Assembly: GCA_011372345.1 (NCBI GenBank)
Contig: DRTC01000135.1
Location: forward strand, 1 to 7,763
Source: Candidatus Cloacimonadota bacterium
GTDB taxonomy: Bacteria; Cloacimonadota; Cloacimonadia; Cloacimonadales; TCS61
Direction: 5' to 3'
DNA length: 7,763 nt
The position numbers were made by a program, and so were the translations under genes. Under the pieces are notes generated by a model that was given only the letters and a program-made list of their open reading frames with translations, did not search any database and was not told the DNA's origin. This document shows positions 1 to 6,608 of the stretch, piece after piece (position 1 is the stretch's first letter; each line of letters begins with the position of its first letter).

Positions 1-35
1 ACACCGATTGCGACCCAAACCATCCAGGCTTCCAT
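1..35 (-). CDS. N-terminus of a membrane protein, possibly NfeD-like (partial, cut by left edge)
   Basis: Reading leftward from an ATG at 35-33 gives MEAWMVWVAIGV before the window ends. The start is supported by a good Shine-Dalgarno sequence, AGGGAA at 47-42, with six bases of spacing; this site lies inside the last codons of the upstream gene, whose stop is only three bases before this ATG, so the two are probably translationally coupled. The short, Trp-rich hydrophobic beginning resembles the first membrane segment of NfeD-family proteins (small membrane proteins with a C-terminal OB fold, often paired with stomatin-like proteins). Eleven residues cannot prove a family, so the NfeD reading is a guess; that a membrane protein begins here is more secure. 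Confidence 0.55.
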   Translation of the reverse strand, partial: MEAWMVWVAIG

Positions 36-38
36 AAT

Positions 39-935
39 TTATTCCCTGCGTTTAGACTTATCTTTGTCGCTTTTGTTTATTCTTTTAGTGCTTCTACTGT
101 ACGGTCTGCGATACCTACCGTGTCCTTTTCTGTAATACCGGTAATTATAATATGAAGAACTTCCTTCTTTTGCTGTTCTAATTCCCAAAACGGTGATCAG
201 CTTGAAAAGAAGTACCATCAGAAGATAAAGCAGTATCAAACCAACTGTAAATATAGCCAGGAAAAGGATTGTCGTTGTCACAAATGTTTTAACTTTATTC
301 CTGGTACTCTCGCTCGATCTGATATTCTTGATCACAGTAAGATAAATAAGATCGTTTTTTACATTGTGCTCATCAAGTGATTTCAATTTGTTCAGACTGT
401 CGATCGAAGTTTGTACTCTATCGAGCTGGCTTATTAATCTTTCACTTTCTTCTTGAGATATTCTGGAACTTTTCATCCTTTCCTGAATTTGTACTTTTGC
501 TAATTTCTTATTTGAAATATGATCCTCAACATTAATATCAAAGACAGAAGGTTTTTCAGTCTTGACGATATCTTCCTTCAAACCATCGATTTCCCTTAAG
601 TTTTTGATAACTTGCTGGAATTCTGTTCCCGGGATCTCGGAGAGTGTTGTATAATGCCCGCTTTTTGTTTCCGAAAATTTGGTGACGGTTTCTTCATGTT
701 TTAAACTTTCATTGATCTGCGCGATTGTTTCAGGAATATTGTCTACATAATAAACCAGCCTGATTTTTTTATAGTTCAATTCTTTCTGGAACATTTCGTC
801 AGTTTTGGAGGTATCCGTTTTTATGACTTTTCCCGTGTCTTTTAATAAGTTTGAATTTCTTAATCCAATATAAATGGAAAGTGCAAATATCAAAATTATA
901 ATAATGTATTGTGTGCTTTTTCTTAAACTAATCAT
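39..935 (-). CDS. DUF4349-like membrane protein with Tyr/Arg-rich tail
   Basis: This 298-residue protein has an N-terminal membrane anchor (about residues 9-25), a soluble region (about 50-215) and a second long hydrophobic stretch (about 219-250). The soluble part resembles the DUF4349 layout: a beta-rich N-terminal half with an IPGTEF segment near 101-106, where the family usually has a 'vP...F' motif, then a helical and probably coiled-coil stretch (about 145-190), then a final strand (NDLIYLTVIKN) before the membrane segment. The most likely topology puts the soluble domain outside the membrane and the tail in the cytoplasm. The tail (about 259-298) is rich in Tyr, Arg and Lys, for example YYNYRYYRKGHGRYRRPY, and strongly basic. 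The ATG is well supported by AAGGAG at 950-945, nine bases upstream and inside the end of recN. Function is unknown; the DUF4349 assignment rests on recognised layout and not on a search. Confidence 0.8.
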   Translation of the reverse strand: MISLRKSTQYIIIILIFALSIYIGLRNSNLLKDTGKVIKTDTSKTDEMFQKELNYKKIRLVYYVDNIPETIAQINESLKHEETVTKFSETKSGHYTTLSEIPGTEFQQVIKNLREIDGLKEDIVKTEKPSVFDINVEDHISNKKLAKVQIQERMKSSRISQEESERLISQLDRVQTSIDSLNKLKSLDEHNVKNDLIYLTVIKNIRSSESTRNKVKTFVTTTILFLAIFTVGLILLYLLMVLLFKLITVLGIRTAKEGSSSYYNYRYYRKGHGRYRRPYSRSTKRINKSDKDKSKRRE

Positions 936-938
936 TAA

Positions 939-2642
939 TTAAATCTCCTTATTATTTTTTTTTAGAATTTCTTCAGCATATTTCAATGCTAATTTTGAGC
1001 CTGTTCCGGCTAACATTCGGGCAATTTCTTCTTTCTTATCTTTTTCATTCAATCTCTTTATCTCAATTCCGGGAAATTTTGTGCCTTTTCGTTTTTTTAT
1101 GGCATAATTATTATCCGCAAAAGCTGCTATCTGCGGTAAGTGCGTAATACAAATTACTTGATGGGATTTGCCGATATTGGCAATAAATTTACCGAGTAAT
1201 TTCGCTATATTTCCCCCGATGCCCGTATCGATTTCATCAAAAATGATCGTTTTTTTATCCATCTTGCCGGATAAAATTTTTTTTATTGTTAAAAGCACAC
1301 GAGAAAATTCACCTCCGGATGCAGCATATTTAAGAGGCTGCATCTTCACACCCCTATTCGCAGAAAAAAAGAACTCGATTTCATCTTGACCGCTACGCGT
1401 CAGATATTTAAAATCCGAAGTAAATTCTTTTTTTGTATTTACTTTGTCAAATCTTATCTTTAGATTTGCTTCCGGAAGAGCTAATTTCTTAATATTCTGC
1501 ACGATCTCTTTTTCAAATTTCAGAGCAATTTTCTGTCTTTCTTTACTTAATTGTTCCGCTAAAACTTGTAGTTTCTTCTTTTCTTGAGAATAATTCTTTT
1601 CCAAAATTTCGATCTGTTTTTTCCCCGAAGAATAAAAATCTATCTCCCTTTTTACTTTTTTTAGATAATCGAGTATTTTCGGAATATCCATCTTATACTT
1701 ATTTTTGATCATATTTAAAGTATCAAGCCTGCTTTCTACCTCCTTAAGCCTGTGTTTATCGAGATTTACAAAATTCTGCACCTGCCTTATCTCGGTAATC
1801 GCTTCTTCCAGATTTGTTAAAGATTCCTGCAACAAATCTACTGATTTTTTTATGTGTACATTATCATCGGAAAATTTTGTCAGCTGAACAATAAAATAAT
1901 TAATAATATCATAAACTGAATTTTCATTCTCAAAGACCTTTTGTTCAATGTCTGCGGACTGCTCGATTATTTCTTCAGCATGAGTTAATAAATTCAGTTC
2001 GTTTTGAAGCTTTTCATCTTCTTCTTCTTTGAGATCAATTTCTTCCAGCTCATTAACCTGATATTGATAGAGTTTTATCTTTTCTTCCTTTTCCTGTTCC
2101 TGTTCTTTTAAGTTTTGAAGTTCACTGATTTTTTTTTTTACATCCAGAAATTTTTCTTCAAATTCTTTTCTTTGCAAGGTCAGATTTCCAAAACTGTCGA
2201 GTATCTCCAGCTGATAAGTATTATCCAATAGTTTCTGCTGGTCTTTCTGGCTGTGAAAATCCAGCAATACTTCCCGGAATTCTTTGATAATGGAATTTGT
2301 TATTCTTCTTCCGTTTAAAAAAGCTTTCGCTTTTAAATTCGGATAAATTTCTTTCGTAAAGAAAACTTCATTATCAGAAATATCTACTTCATATTTTGAA
2401 AGCAATTCCAGAAATTTCTTATTCTGCTTATCGATAATAAAAACAACTTCCAGACGCGTTGTTTTTTCCTCATCAAAAACCATCCCGGAGCGAACTTTTC
2501 CTCCCAGAATAACATCGATCGCTCCCACGATGATCGATTTTCCTGCTCCGGTTTCTCCGGTCAGAACCATTAATCCCTTTTCAAAATCTAAATTTAATTT
2601 TTTAACGATTATGAAATTTTCGATCCGCAAACTCTTGATCAT
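939..2642 (-). CDS. recN: DNA repair ATPase RecN
   Basis: RecN is an SMC-like ATPase that acts at DNA double-strand breaks in recombinational repair. The 567-residue length matches the family (about 550-570). Visible parts in order: the Walker A P-loop GETGAGKS (29-36); a FHSQKDQQ segment (129-136) where the family usually reads HGQ-H-x-x-Q; two coiled-coil arms rich in Lys and Glu (about 155-215 and 325-385), with the family's RLDTLNMIKNKYK element (305-317) between them; the ABC signature SGGE (442-445); Walker B IIFDEID (466-472); and the ITH switch histidine (499-501). All ATPase motifs are intact. The start ATG overlaps the nadK stop as ATGA (2642-2639), preceded by a weak GGGAAA Shine-Dalgarno sequence inside the nadK end, so translation probably depends partly on coupling. 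A run of 11 A's in the coding strand (2139-2129) could slip. No LexA-type box was recognised upstream. Confidence 0.97.
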   Translation of the reverse strand: MIKSLRIENFIIVKKLNLDFEKGLMVLTGETGAGKSIIVGAIDVILGGKVRSGMVFDEEKTTRLEVVFIIDKQNKKFLELLSKYEVDISDNEVFFTKEIYPNLKAKAFLNGRRITNSIIKEFREVLLDFHSQKDQQKLLDNTYQLEILDSFGNLTLQRKEFEEKFLDVKKKISELQNLKEQEQEKEEKIKLYQYQVNELEEIDLKEEEDEKLQNELNLLTHAEEIIEQSADIEQKVFENENSVYDIINYFIVQLTKFSDDNVHIKKSVDLLQESLTNLEEAITEIRQVQNFVNLDKHRLKEVESRLDTLNMIKNKYKMDIPKILDYLKKVKREIDFYSSGKKQIEILEKNYSQEKKKLQVLAEQLSKERQKIALKFEKEIVQNIKKLALPEANLKIRFDKVNTKKEFTSDFKYLTRSGQDEIEFFFSANRGVKMQPLKYAASGGEFSRVLLTIKKILSGKMDKKTIIFDEIDTGIGGNIAKLLGKFIANIGKSHQVICITHLPQIAAFADNNYAIKKRKGTKFPGIEIKRLNEKDKKEEIARMLAGTGSKLALKYAEEILKKNNKEI

Positions 2643-3493
2643 CTTTTTCCCATGTGAAGTTTTTTACGCAATACCTGATAAAAAGTCTTATTTGATAATT
2701 TTATGAAATCTACTTTTTGGTGAGCTGCCGTGATGATTATCTCATCATTGGTTTGAAGAGCGTGGGTGTTTTGACCGTCAAGCTGCAGGATCGTCTCATA
2801 AGGAATTTCCTTAACCTTGAAACTCAAAACATCCTTTGAAGAAAAAACCATCGGACGAACGGACAGAATATGCGGACTCAAAGGTGCAATTACGATCGCA
2901 TCCATAACTGGAGAAAGGATCGGTCCACCTGCGGAAAGAGAATAGGCGGTCGAACCGGTGGGAGTGGCGGCAATGATTCCATCACACCGGGTTTCGACGA
3001 CAAATCGACGATTACTGCATACGCGAATATCTATCAATTTCGGTACCTGTCCTTTATAAACAACCGCATCGTTGAGAGCCAGAGATGAGAAGATCATCTT
3101 TCCTTTTCTTTTGATGCTTGCTTTGAGCAGCATCCGGGATTGTACTTTGAACTTGTTTTTTTTCAGATCCTCGATCGATTTTTCCAATTCCGAAACCTTG
3201 ATCTCTGATAAAAATCCAAGCTTCCCTAAATTGATTCCCAAGATCGGAGCACTTGATTTCAAGGCAAAATGTAAGGCTCGTAAAATCGTTCCATCTCCTC
3301 CGAAAACCAGGATGCAATCTAATTTTACCTTTTCTGTTGTCTCGATGGGCTTTATAAAATCCGGTAAAAATTCATTCTGTTCCGATAATTTAAAATACTT
3401 GAAATCCATATTCTCATAAAGATTTTTTAGAGAATCAAATATCGTTTTCTTATGTGCATATTTTGGATTGAAAAAAATACCGAAATTCTTCAT
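2639..3493 (-). CDS. nadK: NAD kinase (ATP- or polyphosphate-dependent)
   Basis: NAD kinase phosphorylates NAD to NADP in the cytoplasm and supplies the cell's NADPH pool. From the ATG at 3493 the protein has 284 residues, a normal length, and begins MKNFGIFFNP, as the family does. Motifs, numbered from this start: GGDGT (65-69, with the catalytic Asp), NLGKLGFL (88-95), ND (141-142) where most members have NE, and ATPTGSTAYSLSAGGP (176-191). The frame stays open upstream to a TTG at 3577, giving a 312-residue version. I prefer 3493 because it has a GGAAG Shine-Dalgarno sequence five bases upstream and removes a hydrophilic 28-residue leader with no family similarity that lies across an inverted repeat. 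The stop overlaps the recN start (ATGA). The Asp for Glu change in the NE motif is conservative and activity is expected. Confidence 0.96.
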   Translation of the reverse strand: MKNFGIFFNPKYAHKKTIFDSLKNLYENMDFKYFKLSEQNEFLPDFIKPIETTEKVKLDCILVFGGDGTILRALHFALKSSAPILGINLGKLGFLSEIKVSELEKSIEDLKKNKFKVQSRMLLKASIKRKGKMIFSSLALNDAVVYKGQVPKLIDIRVCSNRRFVVETRCDGIIAATPTGSTAYSLSAGGPILSPVMDAIVIAPLSPHILSVRPMVFSSKDVLSFKVKEIPYETILQLDGQNTHALQTNDEIIITAAHQKVDFIKLSNKTFYQVLRKKLHMGKR

Positions 3494-3498
3494 AATTA

Positions 3499-3503
3499 CT
3501 TCC
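3499..3503 (-). promoter_or_regulatory. Shine-Dalgarno sequence that decides the nadK start
   Basis: The minus strand reads GGAAG, then five bases, then the ATG at 3493. The alternative upstream starts (the ATGs at 3505 and 3532 and the TTG at 3577) show no comparable site, so this one favours the shorter nadK product. Confidence 0.55.
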
Positions 3504-3517
3504 ATTAAGGAACTTTG

Positions 3518-3564
3518 CTGACCGGACTTCATAATGGATTTATCCGAATTGTTGTTCCGGTCAG
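3518..3564. repeat. 9-bp inverted repeat in the nadK leader
   Basis: The arms CTGACCGGA (3518-3526) and TCCGGTCAG (3556-3564) are perfect inverted copies separated by 29 bases. The interval also holds a small GGAT/ATCC hairpin (3536-3545). In nadK mRNA this fold would end about 15 bases upstream of the Shine-Dalgarno sequence. There is no T-run after it, so it is not an intrinsic terminator. It may be a degenerate dispersed repeat or a leader structure; the sequence alone does not decide. Confidence 0.55.
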
Positions 3565-3602
3565 AGTGTTCTGGCAATTGGTTTTATAGCTAGATGTTAT
3601 CA

Positions 3603-3624
3603 ACTCCATGCTTCGTTTTGGAGT
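3603..3624. repeat. Short inverted repeat just after rsgA
   Basis: ACTCCA (3603-3608) and TGGAGT (3619-3624) form a 6-bp stem with a 10-base loop, 12 bases past the rsgA stop. It has no following T-run on the minus strand, so support for a terminator is poor. It may be part of the same intergenic element as the larger inverted repeat nearby. Confidence 0.3.
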
Positions 3625-3635
3625 CGAATCCAACA

Positions 3636-4700
3636 CTACAACGATTCCCAAATCCTCAAATATGAACTATATCTTTCTCTTGGGAAAAAACCTTCCTCCA
3701 CTGCTTTTTTAACAGCACAACCATGCTCATGTGAATGTGAACAATTATTATATTTACAATTACCCGCCAACTCTGCAAAACCAGGAAAAATCAAGGGAAT
3801 ATTATCTTTATTTTTCCGGTGCAAGCCAAAAGTTTTGATACCTGGTGTATCGACCAGATACCCCCCAAAATCCCAGGAAATTAATCTGCTGCTCGAAGTA
3901 GTGTGAACTCCTTTTTTGCTGTAATCACTAACATCCATAACTTTCAGGTTCAATCCCGGTTGGATTTTATTGATCAATGAAGATTTTCCGGTTCCGGAAT
4001 GTCCGGAAAAAACAGTTTCTTTATCTTTCAGGATTTGGATTAGATTTTCCAGACCTTCTCCTGTTTTTGCAGATGTATAAATTATCTGATAACCGTTCTT
4101 TTGATAAAATCTAACTTGATTATTAATATCGTCTCTATTTCGTGCAAGGTCAATCTTGTTGATACAAATGATCGGAGTTATCTCATAAATTCCCGCAGCA
4201 CAAATATACCTGTCGATTAGACCGAATTTTATTTCCGGTTCTAATATGGAAGAAACAATGACCAATTGATCAAGATTGGTTGCTATTATTATTTCAATTT
4301 GGAAGGAGGTTTCAGAAAATCGGGAGAGTGAATTTTTGCGGGGAAGGATCTCTTCGATTCTTGGATTTTCCGAAAGATCGACACGAACAAAATCACCGAC
4401 AGCAACCAGCGATCTGGTCTCAAAATTCAATTGCTTTAGTCGTCCGCCTAGAGTACAAACCAACTCCTTCTCGTCAATATTCACAACGCATCTGTAGTTT
4501 GTCTTAACTTCTAAAACTCTTCCTTCCGTAAGTTTCAGTCCTGATTTATCTGATGTTTCTGCTTTTTGTGGTATTTTCTTTTCAGCCCTTTTTTCTTCTA
4601 TAACTTCATCTTCTTCAAATGTATTTATATCACCAATTTCAATATTTTGCAGTTTGATATTTTGGCGGAGAAATTTCTTCTTATCTTTTTTTTTGCTCAT
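3636..4700 (-). CDS. rsgA: Ribosome small-subunit biogenesis GTPase RsgA
   Basis: RsgA is a circularly permuted GTPase that binds the 30S subunit and helps its late maturation. The permuted motif order is clear in the 354 residues: an N-terminal OB-fold domain (about 57-120), then G4 NKID (181-184), G5 SAK (210-212), the P-loop GHSGTGKSS (233-241), the G2 region with Thr267/Thr268, and G3 DTPG (284-287). The C-terminal zinc site is Cys315-x4-Cys320-x-His322-x5-Cys328. Everything needed for activity is present. The protein is longer than usual (about 290-350) because of a charged, Lys/Glu-rich leader of about 55 residues before the OB fold. The ATG at 4700 has no recognisable Shine-Dalgarno sequence, and codons 3-5 form part of a nine-A run. 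It is separated from DUF116 upstream by 100 bp and from nadK downstream by about 142 bp, so it may be a separate transcription unit. Confidence 0.97.
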   Translation of the reverse strand: MSKKKDKKKFLRQNIKLQNIEIGDINTFEEDEVIEEKRAEKKIPQKAETSDKSGLKLTEGRVLEVKTNYRCVVNIDEKELVCTLGGRLKQLNFETRSLVAVGDFVRVDLSENPRIEEILPRKNSLSRFSETSFQIEIIIATNLDQLVIVSSILEPEIKFGLIDRYICAAGIYEITPIICINKIDLARNRDDINNQVRFYQKNGYQIIYTSAKTGEGLENLIQILKDKETVFSGHSGTGKSSLINKIQPGLNLKVMDVSDYSKKGVHTTSSSRLISWDFGGYLVDTPGIKTFGLHRKNKDNIPLIFPGFAELAGNCKYNNCSHSHEHGCAVKKAVEEGFFPRERYSSYLRIWESL

Positions 4701-4713
4701 TGTGAATGATTAA

Positions 4714-4779
4714 GTAGTTCCGTCCAGATGCCTGAAAACAGATACTTATCAGAATACTCGAAACAGTTGTGCCACCTTG
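4714..4779. repeat. Possible intergenic repeat between DUF116 and rsgA
   Basis: The 100-bp spacer 4701-4800 has no gene. On the minus strand it contains TGATAAGTATCT and then CATCTGGACGGAACTAC, which resemble in the same order TGATAACATCT and CACTCTGACCGGAACAAC in the nadK/rsgA spacer (3551-3605). The match is short and gapped, so a diverged dispersed repeat is only a possibility. The 4764-4779 part (CAAGGTGGCACAACTG on the minus strand) has no counterpart in the other spacer. No convincing promoter or terminator was seen here. Confidence 0.25.
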
Positions 4780-4800
4780 AAAAAGTTAAGTAGAATATTT

Positions 4801-5562
4801 TCATTTAATAATACTTTCTAATGCTTTTTCTATTTTTTTCACTGCAACTCGTGTGTTGACGCACGGACCTTCCGGTCTTTCATTCAAAACTCCGTAAACC
4901 GGAATTGGAAAAACATCGTGCAGACCATCGACCAGGTCTCTCTCGCAAGCAACTGCAATGATAAATTTAGGACGGTTCTCGACGATAATTCTCCTGGCAA
5001 GAGTTCCACCGGTAGCAATCGCTATCGGAACTTTATATCTTACCGCTAATTTTGTCAGATCTCCAATATCGCATTTTCCGCATTCTACACATTTATTAAT
5101 ATCTACTGTTATGCGAATTCCACAGTCAGTATTTTGCAAACAGTGCGGTAATAATATCAAAACCTCGGAATTTTTGAATTTCTTCCTGATGACCTTGATG
5201 AATGAATTATTCACATGAACATAAGATTCACGGACTTTGTCTTTTGTGATGCCAACCGTTTTTCCCAATAAAATTGTTATCGGAAACAAGAATTGGATAG
5301 AAATCCGCACTGCAAAAGGAAAGATCAGGAAATTTCTTTTCGTGTAGGAAGTTAGATAAACAAGGGTTATTCCGAGAATCACAATAAAATAGAAAATCCG
5401 TAAAAGCGTTAAAGAAAAAGGTCTTAAAAATTCATGAATATCTTCCAAGCGGGGAGCAACAAACCACCATAAAATAGTGGTGACGATCATCATCAGGATC
5501 AAGCTGATCGTCGATAAAGATAAAAAAAGGTTTTTCCCTTTTGTGTTTATCTCAAAATCCAT
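4801..5562 (-). CDS. DUF116 family membrane protein with a cysteine cluster
   Basis: This 253-residue protein has three likely membrane segments (about 12-35, 52-72 and 78-104) followed by a cytoplasmic-type domain that carries the DUF116 hallmarks: LLPHCLQ (137-143), a second Cys at 147, a CVECGKC cluster (Cys158, 161, 164), ATGGTLARRIIV (183-194), VACERDL (204-210) and a C-terminal NERPEGPC (227-234). Seven cysteines (141, 147, 158, 161, 164, 206, 234) in conserved positions suggest metal or iron-sulfur binding, though the biochemical role of the family is not known to me. The start ATG lies within the last codons of fmt (11-bp overlap), with GGAG about 12 bases upstream. The fmt-DUF116 pairing is familiar from other anaerobes and hints at a link with translation initiation or protein maturation, which is inference. 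Confidence 0.92.
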   Translation of the reverse strand: MDFEINTKGKNLFLSLSTISLILMMIVTTILWWFVAPRLEDIHEFLRPFSLTLLRIFYFIVILGITLVYLTSYTKRNFLIFPFAVRISIQFLFPITILLGKTVGITKDKVRESYVHVNNSFIKVIRKKFKNSEVLILLPHCLQNTDCGIRITVDINKCVECGKCDIGDLTKLAVRYKVPIAIATGGTLARRIIVENRPKFIIAVACERDLVDGLHDVFPIPVYGVLNERPEGPCVNTRVAVKKIEKALESIIK

Positions 5563-6499
5563 TGGTGAATTTTTCTCCGGTTCTGATCAATGCTCCAATA
5601 TAAAATGCATAAGCATTCATGATCTTCTTTCCTTCCGGTTGAACTTTTTTCAATAAAAGGTCACTATCGACAGTAGCGACCACAATTCCTGCATTTTTTA
5701 TGATATCGATAACTGTTCCGGGTTTGGAAATTGATTCATTTTGCATTATTTCGGTTTCAATTATTTTTATTCTTTTACTGCGGAAAGAAGCAACAACTCC
5801 CGGTCGTTCTGCCAAACCTCTTACCCGGTTTCTTATTTTCTCTGAAGACAAAGACCAATCTAACAATAAATCCTGCTTTTCAATTTTGCGGCTGAATGTT
5901 GCTTTGGAATCATCCTGTTTTATCAGTTCATAATCGTTATTTTCTATTTTCTCCAATACTTTCAAGACATCTTCCGCCCCCATTTTGGAAAGCCTGTCTG
6001 TAAGTTCTGAAAAACATTCATTCTCTTTTATTCTGATTTTTCTTTGATAAATTATCGGTCCTGCATCCATTTCAGCAAATATTTTGAAAATCGTATTTCC
6101 GGTAAATTTTTCATTGTTGAAAAGAGCATAGTTTACAGGAGCAGAACCGCGATATTTCGGTAAAAGAGAAGGATGTAGATTGATGCAACCGAATTCTGGA
6201 AGTCTCCTTATCTCTCTTTTCAAATATCCTCCGTAAGCAACCGTGACGATTATATCCGGATTTGTTTTCTGTATCTCCGCAATAGATTCCCGAGAATTTA
6301 TATTCTCGGGTTGGATCAATGGTATGTTCAGCTCAAGAGCTTTGATCTTTATGGCGGGAGGTAATAATCTCTTTTTTCTACCTTTTGGTCTATCGGGTTG
6401 GGTAATACAAAGAATCGGTTTATATTTTGTTTTGCTTAGAAGTTCGAGAGTGGGAACAGCAAATTCCGGTGTTCCCATAAAGATGATATTGTTTAACAT
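5552..6499 (-). CDS. fmt: Methionyl-tRNA formyltransferase
   Basis: Fmt transfers a formyl group from 10-formyltetrahydrofolate to methionyl-initiator tRNA. The 315-residue protein has the full two-domain length. The N-terminal transferase domain shows MGTPEFAVP (8-16), TQPDRPKGR (33-41) and the active-site stretch INLHPSLLPKYRGSAPVNYA (106-125). The catalytic triad expected for the family is Asn107, His109 and Asp145 (in AEMDAGPII). The C-terminal tRNA-binding domain begins near 205 and ends with a QPEGKKIM motif (287-294). MLNNIIFMGTPEF is the usual family beginning, so the start is secure although no good Shine-Dalgarno sequence is seen. The gene follows def after a 109-bp spacer with two hairpins and overlaps DUF116 by 11 bp. 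A perfect 9-bp inverted repeat lies inside the coding region at 6289-6310. Confidence 0.98.
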   Translation of the reverse strand: MLNNIIFMGTPEFAVPTLELLSKTKYKPILCITQPDRPKGRKKRLLPPAIKIKALELNIPLIQPENINSRESIAEIQKTNPDIIVTVAYGGYLKREIRRLPEFGCINLHPSLLPKYRGSAPVNYALFNNEKFTGNTIFKIFAEMDAGPIIYQRKIRIKENECFSELTDRLSKMGAEDVLKVLEKIENNDYELIKQDDSKATFSRKIEKQDLLLDWSLSSEKIRNRVRGLAERPGVVASFRSKRIKIIETEIMQNESISKPGTVIDIIKNAGIVVATVDSDLLLKKVQPEGKKIMNAYAFYIGALIRTGEKFTNGF

Positions 6500-6510
6500 T
6501 TTTTCATTTT

Positions 6511-6597
6511 TAACTCACCCCAGCCCTCTCTTAAAAAGAGAGGAAGATAAATTGACTTCTGAAATTCCGTCATCCCCTGCTTCTCAAGAGGGGGACC
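6511..6597. repeat. REP-like pair of palindromes between def and fmt
   Basis: The 109-bp spacer holds two hairpins. The first is perfect: CCTCTCTT (6525-6532) and AAGAGAGG (6536-6543) around a three-base loop. The second is CCCCTGCTT (6574-6582) and AAGAGGGGG (6586-6594) around CTC, with one mismatch and one G-T pair. The outer flank ACTCACCCCAGC and the 'CCC..CTTNAAG..GGG' cores match the style of dispersed REP-type palindromic repeats common in many bacterial intergenic regions. Neither hairpin is followed by a T-run on either strand, so they are poor candidates for intrinsic terminators. In a def-fmt transcript they could act as RNA-stabilising structures. Confidence 0.65.
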
Positions 6598-6608
6598 AGA
6601 GAAGAGTT

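Noticed and set aside
3054..3419. Overlapping open frames of 87 and 115 codons within nadK on both strands.
   Set aside because: They are shadows of nadK, with compositions unlike real proteins, no recognised motifs and no ribosome sites.
3549..3642. tRNA-like segment on the plus strand: GGAGTCGAATCC resembles a T-arm, and TTGTTGT/ACTACAA could pair as an acceptor stem.
   Set aside because: The T-stem pairs only four bases with an eight-base loop, the usual TTC before GAAT is altered, and no D-arm or anticodon arm with the conserved residues can be drawn.
3984..4010. Inverted repeat TTTTCCGG/CCGGAAAA in rsgA.
   Set aside because: It falls on the P-loop codons, where repeated TCC-GGA codons for Ser-Gly create such symmetry; the protein motif explains it.
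4301..4309. Strong Shine-Dalgarno-like GGAAGGAGG on the plus strand inside rsgA.
   Set aside because: No well-placed start with a believable protein follows; it is on the strand opposite to an intact, motif-complete gene.
6525..6543. Intrinsic terminator for def.
   Set aside because: The stem is good but neither strand has a T-run after it, and fmt follows in the same direction.
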